A stretch of DNA of 64,000 nt, from contig NZ_CP121194.1 in the NCBI RefSeq assembly GCF_039993895.1, positions 2,542,001 to 2,606,000 on the forward strand, given 5' to 3'. Each line of letters opens with the position of its first letter. Within the stretch, counting starts at the first letter, position 1. Origin of the DNA: Edaphobacter paludis. GTDB lineage: Bacteria; Acidobacteriota; Terriglobia; Terriglobales; Acidobacteriaceae. Below, one piece after another: positions 44,791 to 54,298 of the stretch. The translations under genes and the position numbers were made by a program. The notes under the pieces were generated by a model. It saw nothing but the letters and a program-made list of their open reading frames with translations. It made no database searches and was not told the origin of the DNA.

Positions 44791-46626
44791 TTACGTCTGC
44801 TGGTAGAGGCGATAGCTCTCGTTGTTGATCTCTGAGTAGGGCACCATGCGTACTTTGCCAGATCCGGTTGCGACCTCCCAGGCTGAAGAGTTGCCGATGC
44901 GCTGGGCAGCAAGGAGTTGATTGCGGGTGATGGTTTGGGCGACGGGGTCGATGGCGAAAAGCGCAACCGGGCCATAGAGGAGAGCGACGAGATTCTGGTG
45001 GCGATCGTCGATGGGGGAGAGACGCAGCGGCATGTCGAGAGAAAGTTCGATGTGGTCACCGTCTTTCCAGGTGCGGTCGAGATTGGCCCAAGTGCCGGGG
45101 GTGAGAGCGGTGTCGATGGCGTTGCCGTTTACAGTCACCTTTGTTTGATGGCCAGCCCATGCTGGGACACGCAGAGCAATGGTGAAGCGTTCGGGATGGG
45201 TGAGTGCAAGATGCATACTGGCGTCTCCGTTCGCCGGGTATTGGGTGTGCTGGGTGAGCGAGACATGCGCGCTTCCCTGCTGCCAGGTGATGCGCGACGG
45301 GACGTAGAGGTTGACATTGATGCCTTTGGCGCTGCGCAGGTAGGAGCTAATGCCGTAGTCGGCGGTGAGCTGCGGGAAGGTGCCGGAACAGCAGGGCCAC
45401 TTCTGTTCGTAGTAGACCTTCTTCGCATCGTGGTTATAGTCGGCGTAGTAGAAGCTGACGCCGTCTGGCTGGATGGGGCGAGCACCGAGGATGGTGTTGT
45501 AAAGTACGGTCTCCATGCTGTCGCCGTAGCGGCTATCGCCGGTAACGCGCATGAGGTAGCGAGTGATTTTGAAGTGGCCGTAGGCGCCGCAAGGAGTCTC
45601 GAAGCTGCTGTGGGTGGAGGCGAGACTTTCGGCGAGGCCGTTGCCGTCGGGCTGCTGGAAGGTCTCGTTCGGTCCCCAGCCTCCGGTGGCGAAGCTTTGC
45701 TGTTGAACGAAGGCGAAGCCGTTGCGGGCGGCGGTAAGGTGCTTCCGACTGCCATCCGTAAGGTAGGACTGCATAGCAGAGCAAAGGGCATTGACGTGGC
45801 TGTAGGCGTGTTGGCCGGGGAGCACGTTTTTGTTTTCGGAGAGCGGGCCGAAGTAGGTGTCGTCTTCGAGGAAGCGTCGGGCGAGTAGACGATAGCGGTC
45901 GCCTGCTCCGCGCTGATAGGCGAGATAGAAGTTTTCGGGCAGGGTGTAGGTCTCGTCCCAGGTGAAGGAGATGTTCTTATGAGGGCGAGCCAACATCTCT
46001 TCGCGGTTGAGAGCTTTGGGCGGAAGAAAGGGGAGGACAGCATCCGTGGCGCGATTGAGAACGGCGAGAGCGTGGGGGTCGCCGGCGAACTGATGAGCGT
46101 CGATGAGGCCGCAGTTGGTCTTGTCGAAGGTGTAGGCGGGAATGCAGTAGTCGTCGTAAAACTTCTTGCTGACGGTAGGAGAGAAACCGGCGACGAGTCG
46201 TTGGACCTTAGCCTGAGTGGCCTTGTCTCCGGTGACTGCGTAGGCACGAGCGAGACCGGAGAGATATTGGCCGAAGCTGTGGCCCGGGATGTAACCGGTC
46301 ATGTCTTTGGGCGGATCGAAGAGGGGGGATGGCGAATACCAGCCACCCATGTCTTCGCCGGGCGCGGGGAGACCGGAGAGCTGACGGAAGGGCTTGAGGA
46401 GGCTGTCTTCGTTGAGATTGAGGAAGAGCTGGTGGTTGTGGCGGAACTGCTCAAGCATGGGACCGTCGAGAAGCTGGACATCCTGATATTCGAACTGCGT
46501 CAGCGGCGTCGCAGATGTCATCGCTGCAGACGACGCAGCAAATGCAGGCGTGCTGCGAAGGACAGCGGCACCGGCAGCCAGGGCTGCGCTACTTTTGAGG
46601 AAAATTCGACGGGTTGGCTTGGGCAT
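44791..46626 (-). CDS. Secreted glycoside hydrolase family 127-like (beta-L-arabinofuranosidase family)
   Basis: 611 residues. Tat-like signal 'KPTRRIFLKSSAALAAGAAVLRS' (about 3-25). Family blocks are 'LLDGPMLEQFRHNHQLFLNLNEDSLLKPFR' (about 53-82), 'GWYSPSPLF...GHSFGQYLSGLARAYA', 'ETCAAYGHF'-type (here 'FETPCGAYGHFKITRYLMRVTGDSRYGDSMETVLYNTIL') and 'QKWPCCSGTFPQLTADYGI' (about 405-423). In GH127 a zinc-bound Cys acts as nucleophile, and the Cys-Cys pair here plus the upstream Glu-Thr-Pro-Cys fit. The enzyme would release L-arabinose from plant glycans. It is paired with a decayed GH42 gene. Confidence 0.88.
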   Translation of the reverse strand: MPKPTRRIFLKSSAALAAGAAVLRSTPAFAASSAAMTSATPLTQFEYQDVQLLDGPMLEQFRHNHQLFLNLNEDSLLKPFRQLSGLPAPGEDMGGWYSPSPLFDPPKDMTGYIPGHSFGQYLSGLARAYAVTGDKATQAKVQRLVAGFSPTVSKKFYDDYCIPAYTFDKTNCGLIDAHQFAGDPHALAVLNRATDAVLPFLPPKALNREEMLARPHKNISFTWDETYTLPENFYLAYQRGAGDRYRLLARRFLEDDTYFGPLSENKNVLPGQHAYSHVNALCSAMQSYLTDGSRKHLTAARNGFAFVQQQSFATGGWGPNETFQQPDGNGLAESLASTHSSFETPCGAYGHFKITRYLMRVTGDSRYGDSMETVLYNTILGARPIQPDGVSFYYADYNHDAKKVYYEQKWPCCSGTFPQLTADYGISSYLRSAKGINVNLYVPSRITWQQGSAHVSLTQHTQYPANGDASMHLALTHPERFTIALRVPAWAGHQTKVTVNGNAIDTALTPGTWANLDRTWKDGDHIELSLDMPLRLSPIDDRHQNLVALLYGPVALFAIDPVAQTITRNQLLAAQRIGNSSAWEVATGSGKVRMVPYSEINNESYRLYQQT

Positions 46627-46713
46627 AAATGGAATCCTCGTGTCGGTGGGGTTGTGCCGTTAATGAGATTGAGAAATCGTTTACTTTTTATTCCCGCCTA
46701 AGAATGCTTCACG

Positions 46714-46766
46714 AAACGGGATGAGGTTACCACTGCCGTATTGCAGGTGTAAACCTCATCCTGTTT
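46714..46766. terminator. Long hairpin between the TPR gene and GH127
   Basis: AAACGGGATGAGGTT (46714-46728) pairs with AACCTCATCCTGTTT (46752-46766), 15 bp with one G-U, around a 23-base loop. It lies 31 bases after the stop of the TPR gene and 88 bases before the GH127 start, both minus strand. A terminator is likely; no T-run follows, so an operator is the alternative. Confidence 0.5.
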
Positions 46767-46796
46767 GACGTGCTCCGCAAGAAATAAAGAGGAACA

Positions 46797-48287
46797 CTAA
46801 TGGGCTGGCGTTGCGGGAGGGGCCTCCTGCAGTGCGTACTTTGTATGACCCTGCTGATTGTGCGCCTTAGCGTTCTCAAGTTGTTTGACGAGCAATGCTG
46901 CCTTGTCCGCGTGCTTCAATTTGTGTTCGGCGAGAAGCTCCTGATAGATGGCGGCTTCATCGTAAGGATCGATCTTAAGAGCCTCGTGGGCTTGAGCGAC
47001 CACACCTTCAAAGTCCTTGCTCCGCATGAGAAGAACGCAGAGAAGATCGTGCGCGGGAAGGTAGGCCGGTTCGAGCTTAACGGCGCGCCGTGCCGTAATG
47101 AGTGCTTTGTCGTTGAGCTTTTCGTCACCATTCGCAGCCTCAGAGAGCGCCTCGGCATAGAGATATTGCAAGAGAGCGTCATCGGGGTGCAACTGGCTTT
47201 GACGAGCGAAGATGGCAATCGCCGCGGCAGGGTCATGCTTCTGGCTGAAGAGCATCCCCATCGCGTCCTCCGCGAAAGACAACTGTGGATCTAGACGATG
47301 CGCCTCTTCAAAATCGCTGAGAGCGGCGTCCATTTGCGTCATCTGCTCTTCGAGAACGCCGCGGGCGAGATAGAGGCGCGCCTCTTTCGGAAGCTGTTTG
47401 ATGCCGAGGGTCATGAAATCGACACCGACCTTGAAGGCGCCGTGATTAAAGCAGACAACAGAGAAATCAAGATAGGCAGTGATATTTTGGGGATTGAGCT
47501 CAAGCGCTTTGCGGAACCATTCGACCGCTTTGGGAGTGTCGTTATCGGCTTCGGCGATTTGGGCGGCGAGCAGGAAGGCACTGCTGTCGCGAGAATCCAT
47601 GCCGAGTAGAGGTTGAAGCGTGCTGAGCGCAGCCGGTCGGTCCTTTGCGGCATCCTGGGCATATGCGAGGGCAGTTCGGTTCTCGCTTGTATCTGCGAGA
47701 GCAAGTAATTGTGTGAACAGCGGGACCGCCGCCGCTGGCTGATCGAGAGAGATGAGGCACTCGCCATATTGCCGTAACGCAGGAATGTTTCCGCGGACAA
47801 GATTGGGTGCCTTGGCATAGTTTTCTACTGCGCCGGAGCAGTCGCCTGTGAGTGCATCGATTGCTCCGAGCATGGCATAACCGGTCTGGTCGGTGGGGCG
47901 AAGCTTGATGGCCTGAAGGACGAGGTTCTTTGCTTGCGGCTCGTGGAGTTGAAACGCCGTTTCGGCTGCTCCCTCAACTGCGGCAACGGACTGCGGACAA
48001 TGTGTTGCGGCGGTCTGGAAAGCTTTGAAGGCAGGTTCGACCTTGGACTGTTCTCGCAGAGCAATGCCGAGCATGACACGAACATTGCAGTCGCGGGGAG
48101 CGGCAGTGAGATACGTTATTGCGGATTGTTCGGCCTGCTGGAACTGGCGGGTCGTAAGGAGTCTATAAATCTCCTGTTTTTGCACCTGAGGCGGCTGCGC
48201 AAAAGATAGGGGAGAAGAGACGAAGAGAAGCAATAAAGCAGTGGCACCTATTGCTGCAGAACGTGCTTGTGTCCAGTCCAGGCTCAT
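46797..48287 (-). CDS. Secreted TPR-repeat protein
   Basis: 496 residues. N-terminal signal (hydrophobic core about 11-28, ending Leu-Ser-Phe-Ala-Gln). The remainder is TPR helices from about 38 to 480: 'RQFQQAEQSAITYLTAAPRDCNVRVMLGIALREQSKVEPAFKAFQ', 'NDTPKAVEWFRKALELNPQNITAYLDFSVVCFNHG', 'AHRLDPQLSFAEDAMGMLFSQKHDPAAAIAIFARQSQLHPDDALLQYLYA'. Probably a periplasmic scaffold. Divergent from the large orphan gene at 48860; the shared region holds a CRP-type site. Confidence 0.82.
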   Translation of the reverse strand: MSLDWTQARSAAIGATALLLLFVSSPLSFAQPPQVQKQEIYRLLTTRQFQQAEQSAITYLTAAPRDCNVRVMLGIALREQSKVEPAFKAFQTAATHCPQSVAAVEGAAETAFQLHEPQAKNLVLQAIKLRPTDQTGYAMLGAIDALTGDCSGAVENYAKAPNLVRGNIPALRQYGECLISLDQPAAAVPLFTQLLALADTSENRTALAYAQDAAKDRPAALSTLQPLLGMDSRDSSAFLLAAQIAEADNDTPKAVEWFRKALELNPQNITAYLDFSVVCFNHGAFKVGVDFMTLGIKQLPKEARLYLARGVLEEQMTQMDAALSDFEEAHRLDPQLSFAEDAMGMLFSQKHDPAAAIAIFARQSQLHPDDALLQYLYAEALSEAANGDEKLNDKALITARRAVKLEPAYLPAHDLLCVLLMRSKDFEGVVAQAHEALKIDPYDEAAIYQELLAEHKLKHADKAALLVKQLENAKAHNQQGHTKYALQEAPPATPAH

Positions 48288-48859
48288 AGCTCCTACGATA
48301 ACCCGGTTGAGGAAAAAAGCGGAGGTCGATGGTAGATCGACCGTGGCGATAGTGATCGTCCGTTGAATTAGAAGGTTGGATTAACCCCTCGTCTTCAGTT
48401 GCTCCTCTCTCGTGGATGTAGACCTTCGCCACCCTGGAACGTGGACAGGTCTATGGGGCGCAAAATTGATAACTGTTTTAGCACTGTGACTTGCGTCACA
48501 TTTAAGTCGAGGCAGTTGCGTAAAACTCTACAAGTAACTGCTCCTTCTTTTGGAGGGCCGTAACAGAAATAGGTAAGGTAGCTCTCAACGACAGGATTGC
48601 GCGTCATCGCGACTTCTGCAAGGTACGGGCCCAACCGGGCGAATCTCACGGAGATACCCAAAGCTCGCGGAAAGAGAGGTTACGCAAATGTCTGCCTCAG
48701 GCGATCCATCATCTTCAAATGTGAAAGAAGCAGTCGACCTTACCCTCTCTGGAATTGTTTTGGCAACGGCACTGTCGCACCCGCAGTGTTCGCCGATTTT
48801 ACTTTTTCACGCCTTGTTCCTGGAGGCTACATGACAGACAGATCGCGGAGACTATCGCT
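48288..48859. other. Long divergent regulatory region
   Basis: About 570 bases without a convincing gene, between two exported proteins read in opposite directions. It contains the CRP-type palindrome at 48485-48500. No terminator or RNA gene was recognised. Confidence 0.45.
48485..48500. promoter_or_regulatory. Perfect CRP/FNR-type palindrome
   Basis: TGTGACTTGCGTCACA is an exact match to the TGTGA-N6-TCACA half-site consensus of the CRP family, with arms extended to 6 bp each. It is 198 bases from the TPR gene start and 360 from the large orphan gene start. Identity of the binding protein in this organism is unknown. Confidence 0.5.
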
Positions 48860-51800
48860 ATGGGACATCTCTTAAGCGGTTCATATCGCCCTCTATTTCG
48901 GTTAAGCCTCTGTTGCGCTTTGGTTTGTTTTCTCTGCATCGGCTTGTCTGGCGAGACAGGAGCCGCGTCCGAGACTCAGCCATCTGGGACGAAGGGAACA
49001 AGTCAGAAATCGCACACGGGCGAGAAGTCCACAACTCCTAAACAAAAGGCTAATCTGAACCAAGCTACGGTCACGCCTCTGGCGTCCAGTGTCCCAGTGG
49101 CTGTCTGCCACCTTGATAAATGGAGCTGCGAGCTGCTTCCTGACCGCAAGCAGCTGATGTGCATGGATAGTAATCAGTCGAGCAATGACTGCTCGGCTCC
49201 GGCATGGACAGCATTCGCTATAGCCTCGTGCAAGACACAATTGCCGGCGGATACATTCGATTACGACAACACCTCGGCCGTGAATGCGACACAGGTCGTG
49301 AATGAACTGGGAAACCCCACACCATTCACGCTTACTGCAGTAGGTCAGCAAACCGTTGTCATCGCGCGCAGTGAACCTACCAATGCCAAGATGGGCAAGA
49401 GCAAAGACGATGACGACAAAGCCTTGCGCACGATTATTCAGACGTGGCTCCCACTCTTGATCAACGCCGAAGCGAAAGTGTCGTTTCAGCTTAAAATCCC
49501 TCACGCGAGCGCGCTGGGAGACCCGGCGGCACGCATCAATGGGCTCTCATCGCGATTTTTCAAGGCAGCAAATGAGGGGGACAGGGTGCGGATCGTCGTT
49601 TCGGGATCGCCCACCTGCCAGGACCTTTATACGTATCTTGATATGGTGCAGAGGATTGCATGGACGACGCACTCCGAGTCGCCTGTGGCCCGGGTCTATT
49701 CGCTGGATGCACCAACCGCGTCAAGCCTGCTGAACTCCGCTGCTCCCGGCCTTAAGGCATCTGAGGGCAATAAGGGCAAATTGCCGTCCAATGAAAAGAG
49801 CGCTGTTACGAAGAACGAGGATGCCTCCAGCAACGACGCTAGTCACGATACCAGCAAAGATACGAACGCGACATCGGCGGACGGCCAGGAGTCGGGGGGC
49901 GGGAAGTCCTCGAATAAGACCGCCAAGGCGCCGGCTCCCGCGACGTCATCTAACGACGATACTGCTAGCCCTGACGAGACGAAGAAGAGCTCAAGAGAAG
50001 ACGGGTCATCAGCCCCCAGGCAGTCACCGACAACGGCTGCGGGCGACCTGATCGTGTTTGCCGAAGGAGCGAATCTGGGAGATGACTCGGCGATCACTGA
50101 GCAGAAGCGCGTTCTGGCTCTTCTCGACCTGCCGCGTCCGGAGATGATCATTAACGGATGGGTGCTGCAAAACTCGACCAAGGACGGCTCCAAGTTTGGC
50201 GAAGCGAACCAAGTGATCCGTCAGACAGTCGACGATCACAACGCGGCGCTGCAACGAACCATTCTGATTGGGTGGAACTATCTCAAGCAGGCAATCGCTG
50301 ACAAGAACTATTTTGATCCCGACTTTTACGAATATCTCACCGGAGCGACCGTCATCGACAATGCGGATTACTTCGATTCGTCCCAGTCTGAGCTGCAACA
50401 AAGGCTCTCGCTGGCACATAAGGTAACTGTCACTGGCGAATCCGTTCGTCAGGTTTGCCCGATCGGTCAGTATTGCCTGGGATACACAACACTTTTCCAG
50501 CCGCTGCAACCGCGGCTCACCAACCTCGTGCTGGCGATCATCGCCGCCCGCGATCCTGTCAAAGCGGCAAATTGTGCCATCAACCGGACCGAGGGCGTAG
50601 ACGATGCGAATGACGACGACTGCCATGCGACGGTGCCGCTTTCAGATGGCGGGCATGAATGGGCGAATATCATCAGGACCGACATTCCCATGAGCCATTC
50701 CGACAGCAACCGTCTCACTGAGACCAAACTTATCGAAAAACTAGCCCGAATAATGAAGCTCGTGAAAGATGTAAACGATCATAATTTGGCGCTTGATCAT
50801 GTTTCGTTTTGCGAGACGGCCGACCAGATCGGCATATTGCGGCAAGAGGTGCAGAATTCAGAATCAAAGACAGTTCAGACGCCTACGAGATTCTATCTAG
50901 AGTGCTTCCGGCGCACAGCCACGTTGATGCTGAACAGCGCAGGGACACAGGGAGCGCAACCGAGCTCACTTGGGCTGACGCGACGCGCCATCGCTGACTT
51001 TTTATTCAACTACAAGATGAGTCAGCAATATCCGCACGAGTTCACTGGTTACGATTTGACCCAGAGCGCCGACGCTTTCAACAGTGCGTTGAGTCCTTTG
51101 ATCGATGCCTTCAACCGTGATTTGATGGCCTACCAAAGTTATCTGCGAACGAAGCTTCAGGTCGTCCTCATGGAGAAGCGCATCGCCAGCAAAGACGGGT
51201 TTTTGAATGATGGCATCGTTTCGGTCGCCGTGGTTTCCGGGCACAAAGCTTCGGTCGACACTACATCCATGAGTTACCTGGACGACAGCGTCGCGCCCGA
51301 ATTGGGCACGTTGGCGAGTGCGTTAAGCGGCAGCTTAACTGGTAGCGGCGGGGGCAAATCGGAGCAAGAAAGCTCAGGAGGCAAAGCGGCAGTGAAGGCG
51401 TTCGCCACCGTCGGGAGTGGCGGCATCTCTACGGAAGCGCAAGCCGCATTGGCAGCGCTCGCAAATTACAAGACAACCAAAATAGGGATCAGCCGGGAAT
51501 TAAACTTGTCGGTCACTCCGCGCAGTATGGTGGGCGCGTCGGGCGCTGAGATGGACGTTCAGCTCACGTCAGCAGATTCGGCCGCTCCGAAGTACTGGTC
51601 GAACGCGAACGCGAGTAAGAACGATCCTGACATCTCCCGGGTCGGGACGCATAGCGTAAATACGCATGTTCGGGTGGACTCAGTGGTGCTGTTCGATCTG
51701 TCGTCATTCTCGGTGGTTCTGTCAAAGGGGCGTCCTCTGTTGCCGCTGCTGCCGCCGTTGGTTGAGCTGCCCTATATCAGGACACTGGCCGGCGTGCCGC

Positions 51801-52168
51801 TGCCAGCTGCGAAGGAATACCACAGCAGTTCGGCTATCGTAAGCGCGGTAGTGGTGCCCACGGCCACCGATCTAGCTTTCGGCATTCGCTTTGTAAGCGA
51901 TGTCGTGCTTGATAGCAAAGGTGCCGACTGTTTCTGGGGCGTGGCTCGGGATCAGCGCGGGCAGAAACAGCCGGACCGCCAGCACTTTTGCGAGGCCCGC
52001 GCAGCGCAGTCTCTCGTCGATCTGGCCAATCAGCCCATACGAGAGTTCAATCGGCGCAAGATTCAATGCTTGGCGACCGAAAACTTCTCATCCCTTCCCG
52101 ACAACGATTCTGGAGCGGCTCCGTGTGATGGGCTACAGTTTGCGGACGTCCAACACTCAGCGCATTGA
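48860..52168 (+). CDS. Large secreted protein of unknown function
   Basis: 1102 residues, no family recognised. The ATG at 48860 gives a signal peptide (Met-Gly-His-Leu-Leu-Ser-Gly-Ser-Tyr-Arg then a Leu/Cys core to about residue 38). Residues about 40-70 and 300-400 are Ser/Lys/Thr/Asp-rich linkers. A segment at about 412-470 ('KRVLALLDLPRPEMIINGWVLQNSTKD') looks like a secretin N-domain repeat, where 'LD.PRPE...I.A.V' is typical. Residues about 625-810 are helical ('QSADAFNSALSPLIDAFNRDLMAYQSYLRTKLQVVLMEKRI'). Near the end 'SVVLFDLSSFSVVLSKGRPLLPLLPPLVELPYIRTLAGVPLP' faintly recalls the secretin C-terminal strand-loop. A divergent outer-membrane protein is possible but unproven. Confidence 0.7.
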   Translation: MGHLLSGSYRPLFRLSLCCALVCFLCIGLSGETGAASETQPSGTKGTSQKSHTGEKSTTPKQKANLNQATVTPLASSVPVAVCHLDKWSCELLPDRKQLMCMDSNQSSNDCSAPAWTAFAIASCKTQLPADTFDYDNTSAVNATQVVNELGNPTPFTLTAVGQQTVVIARSEPTNAKMGKSKDDDDKALRTIIQTWLPLLINAEAKVSFQLKIPHASALGDPAARINGLSSRFFKAANEGDRVRIVVSGSPTCQDLYTYLDMVQRIAWTTHSESPVARVYSLDAPTASSLLNSAAPGLKASEGNKGKLPSNEKSAVTKNEDASSNDASHDTSKDTNATSADGQESGGGKSSNKTAKAPAPATSSNDDTASPDETKKSSREDGSSAPRQSPTTAAGDLIVFAEGANLGDDSAITEQKRVLALLDLPRPEMIINGWVLQNSTKDGSKFGEANQVIRQTVDDHNAALQRTILIGWNYLKQAIADKNYFDPDFYEYLTGATVIDNADYFDSSQSELQQRLSLAHKVTVTGESVRQVCPIGQYCLGYTTLFQPLQPRLTNLVLAIIAARDPVKAANCAINRTEGVDDANDDDCHATVPLSDGGHEWANIIRTDIPMSHSDSNRLTETKLIEKLARIMKLVKDVNDHNLALDHVSFCETADQIGILRQEVQNSESKTVQTPTRFYLECFRRTATLMLNSAGTQGAQPSSLGLTRRAIADFLFNYKMSQQYPHEFTGYDLTQSADAFNSALSPLIDAFNRDLMAYQSYLRTKLQVVLMEKRIASKDGFLNDGIVSVAVVSGHKASVDTTSMSYLDDSVAPELGTLASALSGSLTGSGGGKSEQESSGGKAAVKAFATVGSGGISTEAQAALAALANYKTTKIGISRELNLSVTPRSMVGASGAEMDVQLTSADSAAPKYWSNANASKNDPDISRVGTHSVNTHVRVDSVVLFDLSSFSVVLSKGRPLLPLLPPLVELPYIRTLAGVPLPAAKEYHSSSAIVSAVVVPTATDLAFGIRFVSDVVLDSKGADCFWGVARDQRGQKQPDRQHFCEARAAQSLVDLANQPIREFNRRKIQCLATENFSSLPDNDSGAAPCDGLQFADVQHSAH

Positions 52169-52604
52169 GTCCGGGCTGTAACAGCGATGATTACAGACGC
52201 CCAGGACTCTGACCTGGAATCAAGGCGCTATTAGGTTTCTGCGAAGACTGTAAGTATTCGAAACCAGCAAATACCCCCGGCAATACAGCCGTAGTCATTT
52301 AATAGCGGACAACCATGATTCAGGGAAGAAGTAATCCCAACTGTCCAGAGCTGATGTGTAAGCAAATCAGAATAGCTTGCGAAAATGATCCATTCGAACG
52401 GACGGCCCCGCGTTTTTCCTCGCCCTGGGCGGACCGATTATCCGCGGCGCATTCATAATCGAGTGTAATCTGACCGAACGTAGAAGAACGACTAGGTCAA
52501 AATCCGCAGAATGCTGCAGATTGCTGAAAGAATGATGTGCACTGTACCGTTTTGTACAGGCCGGTCACTTCCCTGCTCGCAAGTTATTGCAATGATGCGA
52601 TATG
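52169..52604. other. Intergenic region between the orphan gene and tRNA-Leu
   Basis: About 435 bases, with no gene, hairpin or repeat that I could support. Short minus- and plus-strand frames here lack ribosome binding sites and any protein-like composition. Confidence 0.4.
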
Positions 52605-52691
52605 TGGTGCCGGGAGGGGGAATCGAACCCCCATGAGGTTGCCCTCGGCGGATTTTGAGTCCGCTGCGTCTGCCAGTTCCGCCATCCCGGC
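52605..52691 (-). tRNA. tRNA-Leu (anticodon CAA)
   Basis: Read on the minus strand: acceptor GCCGGGA pairs with TCCCGGC, with encoded CCA at the 3' end (52607-52605). The anticodon stem GCGGA/TCCGC encloses CTCAAAA, giving anticodon CAA, which reads UUG. The long variable arm (CCGAGGGCAACCTCATGG region) is the class II arm expected for leucine. The T-arm contains GGTTCGATTCC. 87 nt with CCA. Confidence 0.95.
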
Positions 52692-52706
52692 TGATGGATC
52701 TTTTTT

Positions 52707-52712
52707 ATTATA
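52707..52712 (-). promoter_or_regulatory. -10 element of the tRNA-Leu promoter
   Basis: On the minus strand this reads TATAAT, a perfect -10, 15 bases before the tRNA 5' end. The -35 region is poor (TTAGGA or TAGGAC at 17-18 bases). Confidence 0.5.
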
Positions 52713-52775
52713 TAGTCTCCCAACTTGACGTCCTAATGAACTTCAAGTTCCAGGGTCGCGGTGCAGACAAAGCGA

Positions 52776-54224
52776 CTAGCTGCGATTTTGAATGACCCGT
52801 TCATAAATACGAACATATTCCTGTGCTGGCTTGTCCCAGGAGAAGTTCTCGGCCATTCCGCGCTGCATCATCCTTACCCAGGCCTCTTTGTCGTGGAAGG
52901 TCGCGAGCGCACGCTGAAGAGCATCGAGCAATGCGTCCGAGTTGTATCCCCAGAACTTGAAGCCGTTTCCTCCACTCATCGGCTGCTCATCAATCGTATC
53001 TTCGAGTCCGCCCGTCGCGCGAACCACAGGGACCGTTCCATATTTCAAGCTGTAGATCTGGTTCAAGCCGCATGGCTCGTAACGCGACGGCATTAGAAAC
53101 ATGTCCGAACCCGCCTCGACCTTATGCGCCATCACATGGTCGTACTTCACCTGCACTCGTATTTTTGACGGGTAGCGCCCAGCCATTTCAACCAGCAGAC
53201 GCTCGTAATACTCCTCACCATTGCCGAGTATCAATAAAATAATATCTTCCTGCACCAGCCGGTCAATGATCTCGACGATAAAGTCAAAACCCTTTTGCGT
53301 AGCGAAACGAGAGACCACGCCGATCACGGCCGTCTCATCTCGCACGTCCTTCAGCCCAAAGGCATGCAGCAAATCTCGTCGGCACTCCTGCTTCCCTGCT
53401 AGATTATCGGCCGTATAGTGGGCAGCGATATTCGGATCGATAGCAGGATCCCACTCCGCATAGTCAACGCCGTTGAGAATGCCGAACAGGTCGCCGCTGC
53501 GCTGCTGCAGTGCGCCCTCAAGACCATTACCGAACTCCGCAGTCTTAATCTCTTCCGCATAGGTGCGGCTGACCGTCGTCAGCGCATCGCAATAAACGAT
53601 GCCGCCTTTTAGAAAATTGACCATATCGTCTTGCTGGAGTTTGTCGAAGGTAAACATCTCCCAGGGAAGCAGCAGCGTCTCCATCGTCTGCGGCGAAAAC
53701 CGTCCCTGATAGCCCGCATTGTGGATCGTCAGCACCGCCGGAACGTGCCTCAGCACAGGATCGAAGTAGTAGGTCGAGCGCAACAGCACCGCCAGCATTG
53801 CCGTCTGCCAGTCATGCACGTGGAAGACATCTGGTATTCCCATCACCTTCGATGCCTCGATTACAGCGCGGCTGAGCAGTCCAAACCGCTCTGCATTGTC
53901 CGGATAGTCCCCCGATGGAGTGGCATAAAAGCTCTCCCTGTCGAAGAACTCTGGACAATCCACAAAATACATCTGCACGCCGTCCGTTACTCCCCCATCG
54001 AGGATTCGGACAAAGCGGTTGTAGGACGGATATGGAATCGTCACGCTGGGCAAAATTACCGCAGCATGCGGCATCGCCTTTGCCACCTGGCGGTAGTACG
54101 GTATGAACACGCTGACCTTATGGCCCAGCTTCACCAGCGTCCGCGGCAGTGCATTCACCACGTCGCCGAGGCCGCCAGTCTTGGCCCAGGGAGCACACTC
54201 CGATGCTGCAAATACGATATGCAT
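52776..54224 (-). CDS. glgA: Glycogen synthase
   Basis: 482 residues, GT5 ADP-glucose-dependent glycogen synthase. The ADP-glucose-binding Lys-Thr-Gly-Gly-Leu is at 15-19 after 'MHIVFAASECAPWA'. 'PDVFHVHDWQTAMLAVLL' (about 130-147), 'TIHNAGYQGRFSPQTMETLLLP', 'GILNGVDYAEWDP', and the C-terminal 'LMPSRYEPCGLNQIYSLKYGTVPVVRATGGLEDTI' (about 378-412, including the second nucleotide/catalytic Glu) are all present. Usual length. Starts the biosynthesis of storage glycogen. Divergent from ksgA. Confidence 0.96.
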   Translation of the reverse strand: MHIVFAASECAPWAKTGGLGDVVNALPRTLVKLGHKVSVFIPYYRQVAKAMPHAAVILPSVTIPYPSYNRFVRILDGGVTDGVQMYFVDCPEFFDRESFYATPSGDYPDNAERFGLLSRAVIEASKVMGIPDVFHVHDWQTAMLAVLLRSTYYFDPVLRHVPAVLTIHNAGYQGRFSPQTMETLLLPWEMFTFDKLQQDDMVNFLKGGIVYCDALTTVSRTYAEEIKTAEFGNGLEGALQQRSGDLFGILNGVDYAEWDPAIDPNIAAHYTADNLAGKQECRRDLLHAFGLKDVRDETAVIGVVSRFATQKGFDFIVEIIDRLVQEDIILLILGNGEEYYERLLVEMAGRYPSKIRVQVKYDHVMAHKVEAGSDMFLMPSRYEPCGLNQIYSLKYGTVPVVRATGGLEDTIDEQPMSGGNGFKFWGYNSDALLDALQRALATFHDKEAWVRMMQRGMAENFSWDKPAQEYVRIYERVIQNRS

Positions 54225-54298
54225 TCAGTCGTCCTTTATCTTCCCCACCAAACCGTTAGTCTATACAAAGACCGGCGTGGTCAAACACTCTTCATTGG

